60,469 nt of DNA from the NCBI GenBank assembly GCA_945875845.1, contig CAMCMB010000042.1, positions 1-60,469 of the forward strand, in the 5' to 3' direction. The notes beneath the pieces were generated by a model. It searched no databases, had not been told where the DNA came from, and worked only from the letters and a program-made list of their open reading frames with translations. Position 1 is the stretch's first letter; the number at the start of each line of letters is the position of its first letter. The DNA comes from Pirellula staleyi DSM 6068. Lineage in GTDB: Bacteria > Planctomycetota > Planctomycetia > Pirellulales > Pirellulaceae. Below, in pieces: positions 1 through 8,530 of the stretch. The translations under genes and the position numbers were made by a program.

Positions 1-234
1 CACTACCACTCTTGGCAAAAACCTGAAGCAGCGTCAACTCCGCGAAAAACGATCGCGACGAGCAAGGGGCCTCCGTGCGCTCAACCTACCAACCACCGCA
101 ACTGGCACCCTGAAAACCGCCGAAAATGGCTCCCTTTCAGACGTCGGTTACAGCAACGCCGAATTCTCGAAAAACTCCGCAACTCGCTGCTCCCCAAGCT
201 CATGTCCGGCGAAGTGAGGGTTCAATATGCCTAA
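1..234 (+). pseudogene. hsdS: 3' end of a type I specificity subunit gene (hsdS), upstream part unrecognisable
   Basis: The frame ending at the TAA at 232-234 gives a tail reading LRNSLLPKLMSGEVRV (about 175-222). This is the usual C-terminus of HsdS, the DNA-recognition subunit of type I restriction-modification enzymes. It overlaps the hsdR start by a few bases, the normal hsdS-hsdR arrangement. The frame is open to the window edge, but residues encoded before about 150 do not look like an HsdS target-recognition or coiled-coil region. The gene may therefore be frameshifted or recombined just upstream. The tail is seen directly; the decay is an inference from only 234 bases. Confidence 0.5.
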
Positions 235-3200
235 GATCACCGAATCGGCTATCGAAACTCTTGCGATCGAGCGATTGGAGTCATTAGGCTACAAGTACCT
301 GCACGGCTCTGTCGTTGCCTTTGACGGTCACGCGCCAGAGCGGTCAAACTATGCTGATGTGATTTTGGTCGACCGTTTATTGGGGGCCGCTGCGAAAATC
401 AATCCGCATATACCTGCCTCACTTCGCGAAGCGGCTGTCAAAGATGTCCTTCGCATCCGCTCACCCGAACTCTTGGCCGATAACGAGGCCTTCCATCGAT
501 TGATGACCGAAGGTGTCTCGGTCTCCACCCATAAAGATGGTGACGAGCGAGGTGACAAAGTCTGGCTCATCGATTTCAAGAATCCGCTCAACAATGACTT
601 CTTGGTCGTGAATCAATTCACAGTGATCGAGAATCACCACAACAAACGCCCCGATTTAATCCTGTTCGTCAATGGCTTGCCCGTCGTGGTGATCGAGCTC
701 AAAAACGCAACGGACGAAAACGCCACCATTCGATCGGCGTACCAACAAATTGACACCTACAAGGCAACGATCCCAAGTCTATTTACCACCAATGCCTTTA
801 CGATTATTTCGGATGGCCTAGATGCCAAAGCGGGATCCATTTCAGCGGGTTTTTCACGTTTCATGGCGTGGAAAACAGCGGATGGAAAAACCGACGCCTC
901 TCCGCTCATTGGTCAGCTAGAAACACTAATCGAGGGAATGCTAACGCCTGGGACACTGCTCGATTTGATTCGTCACTTCATCGTCTTTGAAAAGGGAAAA
1001 CGCGAAGACCCAAATACGGGCCAAGTCAGCATTACCACGGTCAAGAAACTAGCGGCCTATCATCAATACTATGCGGTAAACGCCGCCGTCGCATCAACTC
1101 TTCGTGCTGCCGATCTGTATGCCTCTCCACAAGCCAGTGTTTCTGCTTCGACTCCAACCGTATCCAATGCGTTGATGAACGTTGCCGTATCTCCCGCGAG
1201 TTATGAACTTCAAGGCGTCTCCACTCAACCGCGAGGTGACCGCAAAGCGGGTGTTGTATGGCATACGCAAGGCTCCGGCAAATCGCTATCGATGGTCTTC
1301 TACACCGGCAAAATTGTCCTTGCGATGGACAATCCCACAATTGTCGTCGTTACAGATCGCAATGATCTCGACGATCAACTATTCGATACCTTTGCGTCCG
1401 CCAAGCAACTCTTACGACAAGAGCCAGTGCAAGCGGAATCTCGCGAGCAGCTCAAAGAACTGCTTCGTGTTGCGGCAGGTGGAGTAGTCTTTTCCACGAT
1501 CCAGAAATTTCAACCCGAGGAGGGTAATGTCCACGACGAACTCAGCAGCCGAAGGAACATTGTTGTCGTTGTCGACGAAGCCCATAGAACGCAGTATGGG
1601 TTTCAAGCAAAGAATGTCGATGTCGAAGATGACGATGGAAATATCATCGGGACTCGTATTGTTTATGGCTTTGCCAAGTACTTGCGAGATGCCTTACCTA
1701 ATGCGACCTATCTAGGCTTCACCGGTACACCCATCGAGAAAACCGACGTCAATACGCCTGCGGTGTTTGGCCATTACGTCGACGTGTACGACATCGCCCA
1801 AGCCGTCGAGGACGGTGCAACGGTGCGAATCTATTATGAAAGCAGACTAGCGAAAGTCGCTCTCAGTGACGAAGGCAAAAAGCTGATCAAAGAGTTGGAC
1901 AAAGAGCTCGAATCACGCGACCTGACCGACACACAGAAAGCCAAAGCCAAATGGACCAAGATGGAAGCGCTCATCGGCAGCGAGCAACGGATTCGAAACA
2001 TCGCTCGTGATATAGTCGACCATTTCGAAGCCCGTCAAACGGCTCAGAAAGGGAAGGGGATGATCGTCAGCATGTCGCGACGCATTGCAGCCGAGCTTTA
2101 CTCTGAAATTATCAAGCTACGCCCTGACTGGCATTCGGATGACCTGACCAAAGGCAAGCTCAAAGTTGTGATGACCGCAGCCTCAAGCGATGGTCCATTG
2201 CTTGCCAAACATCACACGAACAAAGAGCAACGCAAACTGCTTGCGGAACGGATGAAGGATGATGAAGATCCGCTGGAGCTAGTCATTGTCCGCGACATGT
2301 GGCTCACCGGCTTCGACGCACCGAGTATGCATACCCTTTACATCGACAAGCCGATGAAGGGGCACAACCTGATGCAGGCCATTGCACGCGTGAATCGCGT
2401 TTACAAAGACAAAACCGGTGGATTGGTCGTCGATTATTTGGGTATCGCTGCTGACCTCAAAGAAGCGCTCTCGTTCTATTCCGATGCAGGGGGCAAAGGC
2501 GATCCAGCGGTGGCTCAAGAGCAAGCCGTTGAGATCATGCTCGAAAAGATCGAAGTCGTTTCCGCCATGTACCATGGCTTTCCCCACGAAAACTACTTCG
2601 ACTCAGACACCTCCAACAAACTGAAAACGATTCTAGCTGCCGAAAACCATGTTCTCGGATTACCCGATGGCAAGAAGCGATACATCGACGCGGTCACCGC
2701 ACTGTCGAAAGCGTTTTCGATTGCTATCCCGCATGAACAAGCCATGGGAGCCAAGGACGAGGTCGCTTTCTTCCAGGCCGTCAAAGCACGGCTTGTCAAA
2801 TTCGAATCCACTGGCGAAGGAACGAGCGAGGTGGATATCGAGACCTCGATACGGCAAGTGATTGATAAAGCTCTCGTTTCCGATCAAGTCATCGATGTCT
2901 TCGACGCAGCAGGAATTAAGAAGCCCGACATTTCCATTCTCTCGGACGAGTTCCTTGCGGAATTAAAGGACCACGAACATAAGAACATCGCGTTAGAAGT
3001 GCTTCGCAAACTGCTGAACGACGAACTCAAATCGCGAGCTCGCAAGAATCTCGTCCAGAGCAAAGCCTTGCTAGAGATGCTGGAGACATCCATCAAGCGA
3101 TACCAAAACAAGATCTTGACCGCTGCGGAAGTCATGGACGAGCTGATCAAGCTCAGCAAAGAGATCGTCGCTTCAGACGACGAAGCCAAAAAACTCGGCC

Positions 3201-3502
3201 TAAGCGACTTCGAGTACGCCTTCTACACCGCAGTAGCGAGCAACGACAGTGCTCGCGAGCTGATGCAGCAAGACAAACTACGTGAACTGGCCGTAGTCTT
3301 AACCCAAAAGGTCCGCGAGAACGCATCCATCGACTGGACCATAAAGGAGAGCGTTCGTGCAAAGCTGAAAGTTATCGTGAAGCGAATCCTAAGGCAGTTT
3401 GGCTATCCCCCAGACATGCAGCTGCTCGCCACAGAAACCGTTTTGAGGCAGGCTGAGATGATCGCGGATGAGCTAGCTGTTACCTCTGAGCCTAACAACT
3501 AA
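227..3502 (+). CDS. hsdR: Type I restriction endonuclease subunit R (HsdR)
   Basis: This is the motor and nuclease subunit of a type I restriction enzyme: it translocates DNA using ATP and cuts unmodified DNA away from the recognition site. At 1091 aa it is full length for the family. The N-terminal nuclease region has the conserved segment VVVIELKN near residue 155. The SF2 helicase core follows, with Walker A GSGKS near 348, DEAH in VVVDEAHRTQYG near 449 and GFTGTPIE near 498, then a long helical C-terminal region. The start at 227 overlaps the hsdS tail. No hsdM is visible, so it would lie left of the window. It lies inside the probable island that ends at the tRNA-Arg fragment at 5015-5056. 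Confidence 0.95.
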   Translation: MPKITESAIETLAIERLESLGYKYLHGSVVAFDGHAPERSNYADVILVDRLLGAAAKINPHIPASLREAAVKDVLRIRSPELLADNEAFHRLMTEGVSVSTHKDGDERGDKVWLIDFKNPLNNDFLVVNQFTVIENHHNKRPDLILFVNGLPVVVIELKNATDENATIRSAYQQIDTYKATIPSLFTTNAFTIISDGLDAKAGSISAGFSRFMAWKTADGKTDASPLIGQLETLIEGMLTPGTLLDLIRHFIVFEKGKREDPNTGQVSITTVKKLAAYHQYYAVNAAVASTLRAADLYASPQASVSASTPTVSNALMNVAVSPASYELQGVSTQPRGDRKAGVVWHTQGSGKSLSMVFYTGKIVLAMDNPTIVVVTDRNDLDDQLFDTFASAKQLLRQEPVQAESREQLKELLRVAAGGVVFSTIQKFQPEEGNVHDELSSRRNIVVVVDEAHRTQYGFQAKNVDVEDDDGNIIGTRIVYGFAKYLRDALPNATYLGFTGTPIEKTDVNTPAVFGHYVDVYDIAQAVEDGATVRIYYESRLAKVALSDEGKKLIKELDKELESRDLTDTQKAKAKWTKMEALIGSEQRIRNIARDIVDHFEARQTAQKGKGMIVSMSRRIAAELYSEIIKLRPDWHSDDLTKGKLKVVMTAASSDGPLLAKHHTNKEQRKLLAERMKDDEDPLELVIVRDMWLTGFDAPSMHTLYIDKPMKGHNLMQAIARVNRVYKDKTGGLVVDYLGIAADLKEALSFYSDAGGKGDPAVAQEQAVEIMLEKIEVVSAMYHGFPHENYFDSDTSNKLKTILAAENHVLGLPDGKKRYIDAVTALSKAFSIAIPHEQAMGAKDEVAFFQAVKARLVKFESTGEGTSEVDIETSIRQVIDKALVSDQVIDVFDAAGIKKPDISILSDEFLAELKDHEHKNIALEVLRKLLNDELKSRARKNLVQSKALLEMLETSIKRYQNKILTAAEVMDELIKLSKEIVASDDEAKKLGLSDFEYAFYTAVASNDSARELMQQDKLRELAVVLTQKVRENASIDWTIKESVRAKLKVIVKRILRQFGYPPDMQLLATETVLRQAEMIADELAVTSEPNN

Positions 3503-3642
3503 AGGAAAAATGATGGAGCCCTTTTAGAGCGCCCACTGACAAGTACTACAATGTTCTTTCGTTTGGTAAACTCGCAACTACTAATTAGAAGTGTGACTCA
3601 AGTCGTATTTGCTTTGGAAGTTGGAGCCTGTTTCTTGTTGCA

Positions 3643-4209
3643 TCATTGTTGATTTTTACTTTCACATTTTAGTGCCGCACAATAGGCGATCGTAGCAAAA
3701 GTCAGCCCCGCGACGAAAACAACAGTAGCTAAAACTGCAAACACTATGTCTGGCATCCCAAAACTAAATTTCAAGCCCAGGTTGGTGACTTCGAACTTGT
3801 TGGAGTCGAAAGAAGCTTTTGAATCCAAGCTAACGGCAATGCTCCCAGCGGAGATTAATGCAAAAGCAAATGCACTTGAGGCCAAGACTAAGGACTTTTG
3901 AAATGCAAACGGGTTGTATAGCTTATGCCACGCAAAGTATACGACAACGGCAAAGTTCGCAGCAAAAATCACGGAAGATGCGAGAGCCAGGTTATCAAGC
4001 TGCATTTCCAGAACTGTCCCCACAAATACCGACGCAAAGGTAACGTAGAGAACACTGCCAATCATGATTTTCGCAAAATCATCGATAGGTCGAGGGTGTT
4101 GTACTGTTAGCGGTGGTTCGCCTCCCTGATGACTTCCTGGAGCAGAAGCTAACTTTGGTGGTCTTTTAGAATGTTTCATGGGCCGCTCCATGCGGAGCAG
4201 CTTCGACAA
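3643..4209 (-). CDS. Hypothetical four-helix membrane protein
   Basis: I do not recognise this 188-aa protein. The first ~45 residues are polar and proline-rich (KRPPKLASAPGSHQGG). Four hydrophobic segments follow, near residues 48-68, 74-94, 105-127 and 153-178, so it should sit in the inner membrane with a cytoplasmic N-terminus. A start at the second Met (MKHSKRPPK) is equally possible. It is transcribed towards hsdR and lies in the island between hsdR and the tRNA-Arg fragment. No enzymatic motif is visible. The clear membrane topology and absence of a competing frame support a real gene. Confidence 0.55.
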   Translation of the reverse strand: MSKLLRMERPMKHSKRPPKLASAPGSHQGGEPPLTVQHPRPIDDFAKIMIGSVLYVTFASVFVGTVLEMQLDNLALASSVIFAANFAVVVYFAWHKLYNPFAFQKSLVLASSAFAFALISAGSIAVSLDSKASFDSNKFEVTNLGLKFSFGMPDIVFAVLATVVFVAGLTFATIAYCAALKCESKNQQ

Positions 4210-4327
4210 CCATTCTATTGCGCGCGTTTAACGAGTCTAAAGGGAATCGCTGTCAAAGCTGCTTGCAACTCTGGGTAAGCGCGCAATATCACCCTTAAGG
4301 CTCGCGTCAGGATCCTCAAACGCACCG

Positions 4328-4666
4328 TCAGAGAAAGCCCGCGAGTCTTTGATCACCCGTCAGATCTTGGAAAGAGTATATGCCCAAGCAATTTGAGGCA
4401 GTCACTGCGAAGAAGGATTCACCAACTCGCCGAACGCTGTCGACCAACAGCTCAAGCCCTAAGATTTTGCTAAGCCACTGCGTGAATGGGTCTATAGCGA
4501 GTATTTTTTGGTAAGGTTTTTGATCGGCACTTACTTCCAAAATGCACACTTGACCAGGAACCACAAAATCACGAACCGCAGCCTCCGGCCATCTAGAAAC
4601 TAGACATAGCAAGGCTTCAGAAATTTCAGTAGTAGGCTTTTCGAAGGGGATGAAATCAAATTCCAT
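4328..4666 (-). CDS. Hypothetical protein (112 aa)
   Basis: This is a small soluble protein of unknown function with no signal peptide and no membrane segment. The composition looks protein-like, with mixed hydrophobic strands and acidic residues (for example FDFIPFEKPTTEISEALLCL at the N-terminus). It is on the same strand as the membrane protein at 3643-4209, about 120 bases upstream of it, so the two could be co-transcribed island cargo. A role as an immunity or small accessory protein is possible, but nothing in the sequence shows it. Confidence 0.45.
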   Translation of the reverse strand: MEFDFIPFEKPTTEISEALLCLVSRWPEAAVRDFVVPGQVCILEVSADQKPYQKILAIDPFTQWLSKILGLELLVDSVRRVGESFFAVTASNCLGIYSFQDLTGDQRLAGFL

Positions 4667-5014
4667 ATGGTTCTTTCCCGTTTATTCAACAGCAAGGACA
4701 TGGTCACCAGCATTAGTATTTGCAATAGCATTCGAAAGTCAAGCCGCACAGGTTTGATAGGCCAAATCGCTCACGGTCGACTTGCGATCGAATGGGGGAT
4801 AACTAAATGACTTTTGCAACCTTCGGCCCCCCGCGACCGATGCTCGCTTTTGCGGTACAGAATCGGGTACACAACCCATTGCAAAACGATGCTAAACTGT
4901 TGATAATTTGGAAAGTTCGCAAGACGAAGGCCGTTGATCGGCTGAATCGAACTAGTTATGCAGACAGAGTTTACGTCGACGAGAAGCAAACCGAAGAAAT
5001 TGGATGTTAGGGAC
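4667..5014. other. Gene-poor stretch at the right end of the island
   Basis: About 350 bases without a convincing gene. A 67-codon frame (4807-5010, plus strand) ends right at the tRNA fragment, but I recognise nothing in it and it has no clear ribosome binding site. The stretch was checked for the 5' half of a tRNA matching the fragment at 5015-5056 (an ACACCCA acceptor strand and a TCGGC anticodon stem). Neither is present. Confidence 0.5.
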
Positions 5015-5056
5015 CTACGAAGCCGAAGGTTTCAGGTTCGACCCCTGATGGGTGTA
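5015..5056 (+). tRNA. 3' half of a tRNA-Arg(ACG) gene: probable island attachment site
   Basis: From the anticodon loop onward the sequence fits a tRNA exactly. The loop is CTACGAA (5015-5021, anticodon ACG), the 3' anticodon stem GCCGA (5022-5026) and the variable loop AGGTT. The T stem TCAGG/CCTGA encloses TTCGACC (5032-5048), then come the acceptor strand TGGGTGT and discriminator A (5049-5056). No CCA is encoded. The upstream bases do not supply the 5' half: the anticodon stem partner reads GGGAC instead of TCGGC. Tyrosine integrases commonly recombine at the anticodon loop and leave a displaced 3' copy like this. In this orientation the inserted DNA lies to the left, so 1-5014 is probably the right end of an island. 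Confidence 0.75.
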
Positions 5057-5092
5057 TTCGTTGACATTCCCCAAGCCATTAGCAGCCATCAG

Positions 5093-5118
5093 AACCCTGG
5101 ATTTCCCAGGGTTTTTTT
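5093..5118 (+). terminator. Rho-independent terminator after the tRNA-Arg fragment
   Basis: AACCCTGG (5093-5100) pairs with CCAGGGTT (5106-5113) across a five-base loop and is followed by a T run to 5118. It sits 36 bases after the tRNA 3' end, as expected for the native terminator of that tRNA gene. Confidence 0.8.
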
Positions 5119-5126
5119 GTTTTCCG

Positions 5127-5255
5127 ATGTCTCTCTTTCGTAAGTTGGTTTCCGTCGACCGATCGGTCGGACTGCTGATGCCGGCCGTTCAATCGGCTCG
5201 TAAATCGGCTAGGGCGATGCAATTTCAACACAACTTGCATCAAATGCTTTGCTAG
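5127..5255 (+). pseudogene. Decayed DUF1559 prepilin-like fragment
   Basis: A 42-codon frame carries GLLMPAVQSARKSARAMQ and then FQHNLHQML. This aligns by eye with [18 protein letters not shown] and CSNNLKQIG, the helix just after the prepilin cleavage motif in DUF1559 proteins (compare the gene at 14300-15457). The [15 protein letters not shown] motif is missing and has no recognisable remnant, and the frame stops right after the helix. It is most likely a fragment left by recombination at the tRNA site rather than a functional gene. Confidence 0.6.
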
Positions 5256-5294
5256 CTTTCCTCAACATTGCGCAGCTCTACATCCCCTGAATGC

Positions 5295-5327
5295 CTTCAT
5301 AATATCTTCACAATATCTTCATAATTG
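5295..5327 (+). promoter_or_regulatory. Three tandem 11-bp repeats, Pho-box-like
   Basis: CTTCATAATAT (5295-5305), CTTCACAATAT (5306-5316) and CTTCATAATTG (5317-5327) follow head to tail with no gap. Each has a seven-base conserved part and four A/T-rich bases. This is the architecture of PhoB/PhoP boxes, 11-bp direct repeats in which a CTGTCAT-like heptamer is followed by four A/T-rich bases. The repeats end 86 bases before the start of a gene resembling a phosphate-selective porin. The repeats are seen directly; control by a PhoB-type regulator is inferred. Confidence 0.55.
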
Positions 5328-5413
5328 TCCGATAGTACCGACGTTCCTTCACTACACATTGCCACTTCTCCCAAGTTGCTCCGGCAGCCCCCTGAACCCT
5401 ATTACGATCCCGC

Positions 5414-6745
5414 ATGCCTCTTCATCACGCAAAAAATGGATGGGCAGTCTACACGTGGGCGATCTGGCAGAGCCTGAACGCCGCTACCGCTTTGGCCATC
5501 CCACCTTCCCCAAACTCAATCGAACCACAGCAACAGTCAGTTGTCGACCCTTCGGATCAGAAGCTGACGGCGGATACCGAGAATGATGAGAAAGCGTCGG
5601 AAGACAAAGACAAGTCTTCCACCGCGAAATCGACTCGACTTGATCTCAAATCGTTAGACGAGCAGCCCACGACGCTCGCTGAGAGATTGGCCAACCTCGG
5701 TCGACTTTATCAGAATGATGACCATCCGGTCATGCAAGAACTGTGGTTCTTGGGACGCTACCACGGCCAATATTACAATGCTGACGGAGGCAATGCTCAG
5801 CAGGATGACGAGTGGGAGAATCGTCGATTCCGCATCGGATCGCAGGGCCGTTTCTTCGAGAAGTTGACGTTGCATGCGCAAATGGTAAGCGGCTTCGACA
5901 TGGATCCTTTCTACAATGGGTTCACTGAACTGTGGTCTCAATGGGCATTCGACGACATGTTCGCGGTCACAATCGGTCAACAAAAACATCGTTTTACCCA
6001 CGATCGAAATGTATCGAGCCGTTACATCAACACGCTCGAGCGCAGCATGCTGCTCAACATGTTCAGCGCCGACTATACCCCGGCGATCACAGTTTTAGGA
6101 AATTCGGACAATTTCTCCTACTATACGGGAGTCTTTTCCAACGCGACTGGCCCCGATATGTGGGAGTCCTTTACCGATTACGACTCTGGCCACTCGCTGT
6201 TGGCCTCAGGGACTTGGAATGTCAACGACCGTTTGGGGCTGGACGAAGCGTTTCTCAATATGTGTTATCTGTACAGCGATGCTAATGAGAATGCCACCAA
6301 CTTGAATCGCTATAAGAAAGGCTTCTCGTCTGCCCTAATCCTGACGCAAGGTCCTGGTTCGTTCGTGTCCGAAGCGTTGCTTGGAACAGGCAGCGTCAAT
6401 GGCGATGCCTGGGGAATCAATATACAACCGGGTTACTTCTTAACCGAAAAACTGCAATTGGCAACTCGCTACCAGCTGGCAGTCGCGGATGAAAAGGACG
6501 GTCTACAGCCACAACGTCGATACGAACGAACTGTTGGTTTGAACAACGGCGATTTGTATCAAGCGGGATACGCAGGATTGAATTATTACATTGCTGGACA
6601 TCGTATCAAACTGATGAATGGGATTGAGTATGCCAACATGAGCGGCCAGGACGTGTGGACCGCTAGCTTGGCGATTCGTATCTTCTGGGGCCCCAATTCG
6701 AACGGCCCTTTCCCAATGGCAAAGTTGCTTAGCCCACGCGAATAA
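5414..6745 (+). CDS. Phosphate-selective porin (OprO/OprP-like)
   Basis: This is a 443-aa outer-membrane beta-barrel protein. The N-terminus looks like an export signal ending near AATALA (residues ~22-28). A polar linker rich in E, K and D follows, with a short helix (LAERLANLGRLYQNDDHPVM) as in phosphate-selective porin family proteins. From about residue 115 alternating aromatic strands appear (GRYHGQYY, RRFRIGSQGRFF, FAVTIGQQKHRF), and the chain ends in strands with SLAIRIFWG. Family assignment rests on this layout and the GQQKHRFTHDR-type segment. The triple 11-bp repeat upstream supports a role in phosphate uptake. The start is uncertain because no good ribosome binding site precedes it. 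Confidence 0.7.
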   Translation: MPLHHAKNGWAVYTWAIWQSLNAATALAIPPSPNSIEPQQQSVVDPSDQKLTADTENDEKASEDKDKSSTAKSTRLDLKSLDEQPTTLAERLANLGRLYQNDDHPVMQELWFLGRYHGQYYNADGGNAQQDDEWENRRFRIGSQGRFFEKLTLHAQMVSGFDMDPFYNGFTELWSQWAFDDMFAVTIGQQKHRFTHDRNVSSRYINTLERSMLLNMFSADYTPAITVLGNSDNFSYYTGVFSNATGPDMWESFTDYDSGHSLLASGTWNVNDRLGLDEAFLNMCYLYSDANENATNLNRYKKGFSSALILTQGPGSFVSEALLGTGSVNGDAWGINIQPGYFLTEKLQLATRYQLAVADEKDGLQPQRRYERTVGLNNGDLYQAGYAGLNYYIAGHRIKLMNGIEYANMSGQDVWTASLAIRIFWGPNSNGPFPMAKLLSPRE

Positions 6746-6932
6746 ACTCGCCAAGCAATGGTCACTGACAATAATCGCAGATTTTCGGGCAGTTTCAAGT
6801 TTGCGATCTCTCTCTTGGCCTTTCACTTCACTCAGACCGGCAAGGCAGTCGCTGGAGTGATGTAGCCCAAGGTTCGCGCCGCATTCATGGAGCTTATGCA
6901 GGTGACGATCCATGGTTGAAGGCCGCCGCTAA
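6746..6932. other. Intergenic stretch between the porin and MITE copy 1
   Basis: No gene, strong terminator or tRNA is seen here. Several small frames exist on both strands, but none has protein-like composition or a ribosome binding site. Confidence 0.5.
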
Positions 6933-7050
6933 CGGCTTGTTGCTCTAGTGAAGTCGTTATTGGGTAAGGGCGATGAGACGTACTTCCAAGTCCGTCAATG
7001 GGAAATTCGACGGACTAGGAAGTCCGTCGTACCATTAAATCAACAAGCCG
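6933..7050 (+). mobile_element. 118-bp MITE-like element, copy 1
   Basis: The ends are inverted repeats, CGGCTTGTTGCTCTAGTG on the left against CATTAAATCAACAAGCCG on the right. The core is a long inner palindrome built from ACTTCCAAGTCCGTC and its near reverse complement. The element is the same length as the copy at 39175-39292 and a third copy begins at 60433. CTAA flanks both sides, which could be a short target duplication. It has no coding capacity. It lies downstream of csrA, between csrA and the porin. Confidence 0.75.
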
Positions 7051-7095
7051 CTAACGCGATACGGCTAATCCAATCAACAGCCCGCTCGCTCGGTT

Positions 7096-7305
7096 CTAGC
7101 AAGCCACCAGCATCCCATCTTCAACGACAATTTCAAAAGTTTGAGTATCCGCTTTCGGTTGGTTCAACTCACCTCGAAGAATCTTGACATTCGAAGGCGC
7201 AACGATGCCAAGCGAAATTCGATTGCCTTGGATTTTGACGACTTCCACAATGATGTTGCCGTCGATAACCAGCTTATCTCCAACTTTTCGGCTTAGAACT
7301 AGCAT
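7096..7305 (-). CDS. csrA: Carbon storage regulator CsrA
   Basis: CsrA is a small dimeric RNA-binding protein that blocks or stabilises translation by binding GGA motifs in mRNA leaders. The 69-aa product begins MLVLSRKVGDKLVIDGNI, the classic CsrA N-terminus. It continues with VEVVKIQGNRISLGIVAP and VKILRGEL, matching the family beta strands and the key basic residue near position 44. An AAGGAAG ribosome binding site precedes the ATG at 7305. An upstream in-frame start would add 26 residues absent from the family, so I reject it. The gene seems to be transcribed alone. Confidence 0.95.
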   Translation of the reverse strand: MLVLSRKVGDKLVIDGNIIVEVVKIQGNRISLGIVAPSNVKILRGELNQPKADTQTFEIVVEDGMLVAC

Positions 7306-7587
7306 TTTCAGTCTTCCTTGAGTTCGATTGCTGCGGCAGATTTGTTTTGACAGCTCAGTTGTCGAGTTGCCGCGTCTCAACACTATTCATTTTGAGCAGA
7401 CCTGTGACTAGTTAGGTCACAGCAGAAATAATTCCGAGATAATTGCCTTCTACGCATCCATAGGCGATTCAAACCAGAGTGTATCATACAGCCATCATAC
7501 CTGCGGCTATCGCCCCTGCCGCTCACCATGTGTGAGCCCGAGGGCTAGATAGTTGCGTTCACCATTTCCGCTGAACTCCTTGTCGCA

Positions 7588-8346
7588 ATGAACCCAACAG
7601 CAAACCGTCTAAAAACACTCTTCACCCAACATCCTTGGCTGCCCTTTGTTTTACCGATGGCAATATTTATGCTCATCGGCTCGCTTGAGCCTAAGCCGAA
7701 CGCGGATTCCTCGACCGCTATTGCGTATAGCTACTATCCCTGGGTTTACGCGGTCAAGCTAATCGCAACCTTAGCCTCACTCGCATTCGTTTGGCCATGG
7801 TTCAAAACCTTGGCTCAAACAATACGCTGGAAAGGGATCGCAGTAGGGATCGCGGGCGGCATCGTTTGGATCTACCTCTGCAACTTGAATTGGGAACAAA
7901 CTACGCTTTTTCCATTGCTGAAGTCCTGGGGGCTGGAGAGTTTACTTGGATCAGGCGTTCGATCGGCATTCAACCCATTCGAGGAATGGAAAGATCAGCG
8001 AATTGCTACTTTTGCGTATTTGGCATTGCGAGGGTTCGGATTGATAATCATCGTGCCCATTATAGAAGAATACTTCCTGCGAGGCTTTGTCATGCGTTAC
8101 ATCGCTTCCGAGCACTGGACGGATTATCCGATAGGGCGTGTCACCGCAATATCCGCGTTGGTCGGGACGTTGCTTCCGATGCTGATGCATCCGGGCGAAC
8201 TGCTCGCGGCTGCCGTTTGGTTCTCAATGATTTCCCTGCTTGCTTGGCACACCAAGAATCTCTGGGAATGTATCGCTGCTCACTCCGCCACGAATTTGAT
8301 TTTGGGAATCTACGTTCTCACCAATGGAGCCTGGTGGCTGGTATAG
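7588..8346 (+). CDS. CPBP-family intramembrane glutamic protease (CAAX protease-related)
   Basis: This is a 252-aa integral membrane protein with about seven hydrophobic segments. It carries the CPBP/Abi catalytic motifs: EEYFLRG (EExxxR, near residue 157), a histidine in LPMLMHPGE (near 193) and HSATN (HxxxN, near 231). The layout is like the CAAX prenyl protease-related proteins that often accompany exosortases, but no exosortase lies nearby. The substrate is unknown; roles in protein maturation or bacteriocin immunity are known for the wider family. It is divergent from csrA. Confidence 0.85.
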   Translation: MNPTANRLKTLFTQHPWLPFVLPMAIFMLIGSLEPKPNADSSTAIAYSYYPWVYAVKLIATLASLAFVWPWFKTLAQTIRWKGIAVGIAGGIVWIYLCNLNWEQTTLFPLLKSWGLESLLGSGVRSAFNPFEEWKDQRIATFAYLALRGFGLIIIVPIIEEYFLRGFVMRYIASEHWTDYPIGRVTAISALVGTLLPMLMHPGELLAAAVWFSMISLLAWHTKNLWECIAAHSATNLILGIYVLTNGAWWLV

Positions 8347-8530
8347 CGGTTTGCCAGCATCAAAAACGAGTGCTCCTATTCGAACCGACGCCAGAGTCCT
8401 CCGTTCCTCCGACGGAGGCATCTTTAAAATGTTTTCTTTTCAGACTATAATCTCTGTGATCCGGTCGGCAAAATTGCAACAGCAAATGGAAACGCAAATC
8501 GCATCCTAACTCACAATCCGTGTATTTCGA

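Noticed and set aside
4983-5056. Complete tRNA gene
   Set aside because: The 5' acceptor strand, D arm and 5' anticodon stem are missing, so only the 3' half is present.
6503-6913. 136-codon minus-strand frame overlapping the porin end
   Set aside because: It is mostly the shadow of the porin gene, with poor composition and no recognisable motif.
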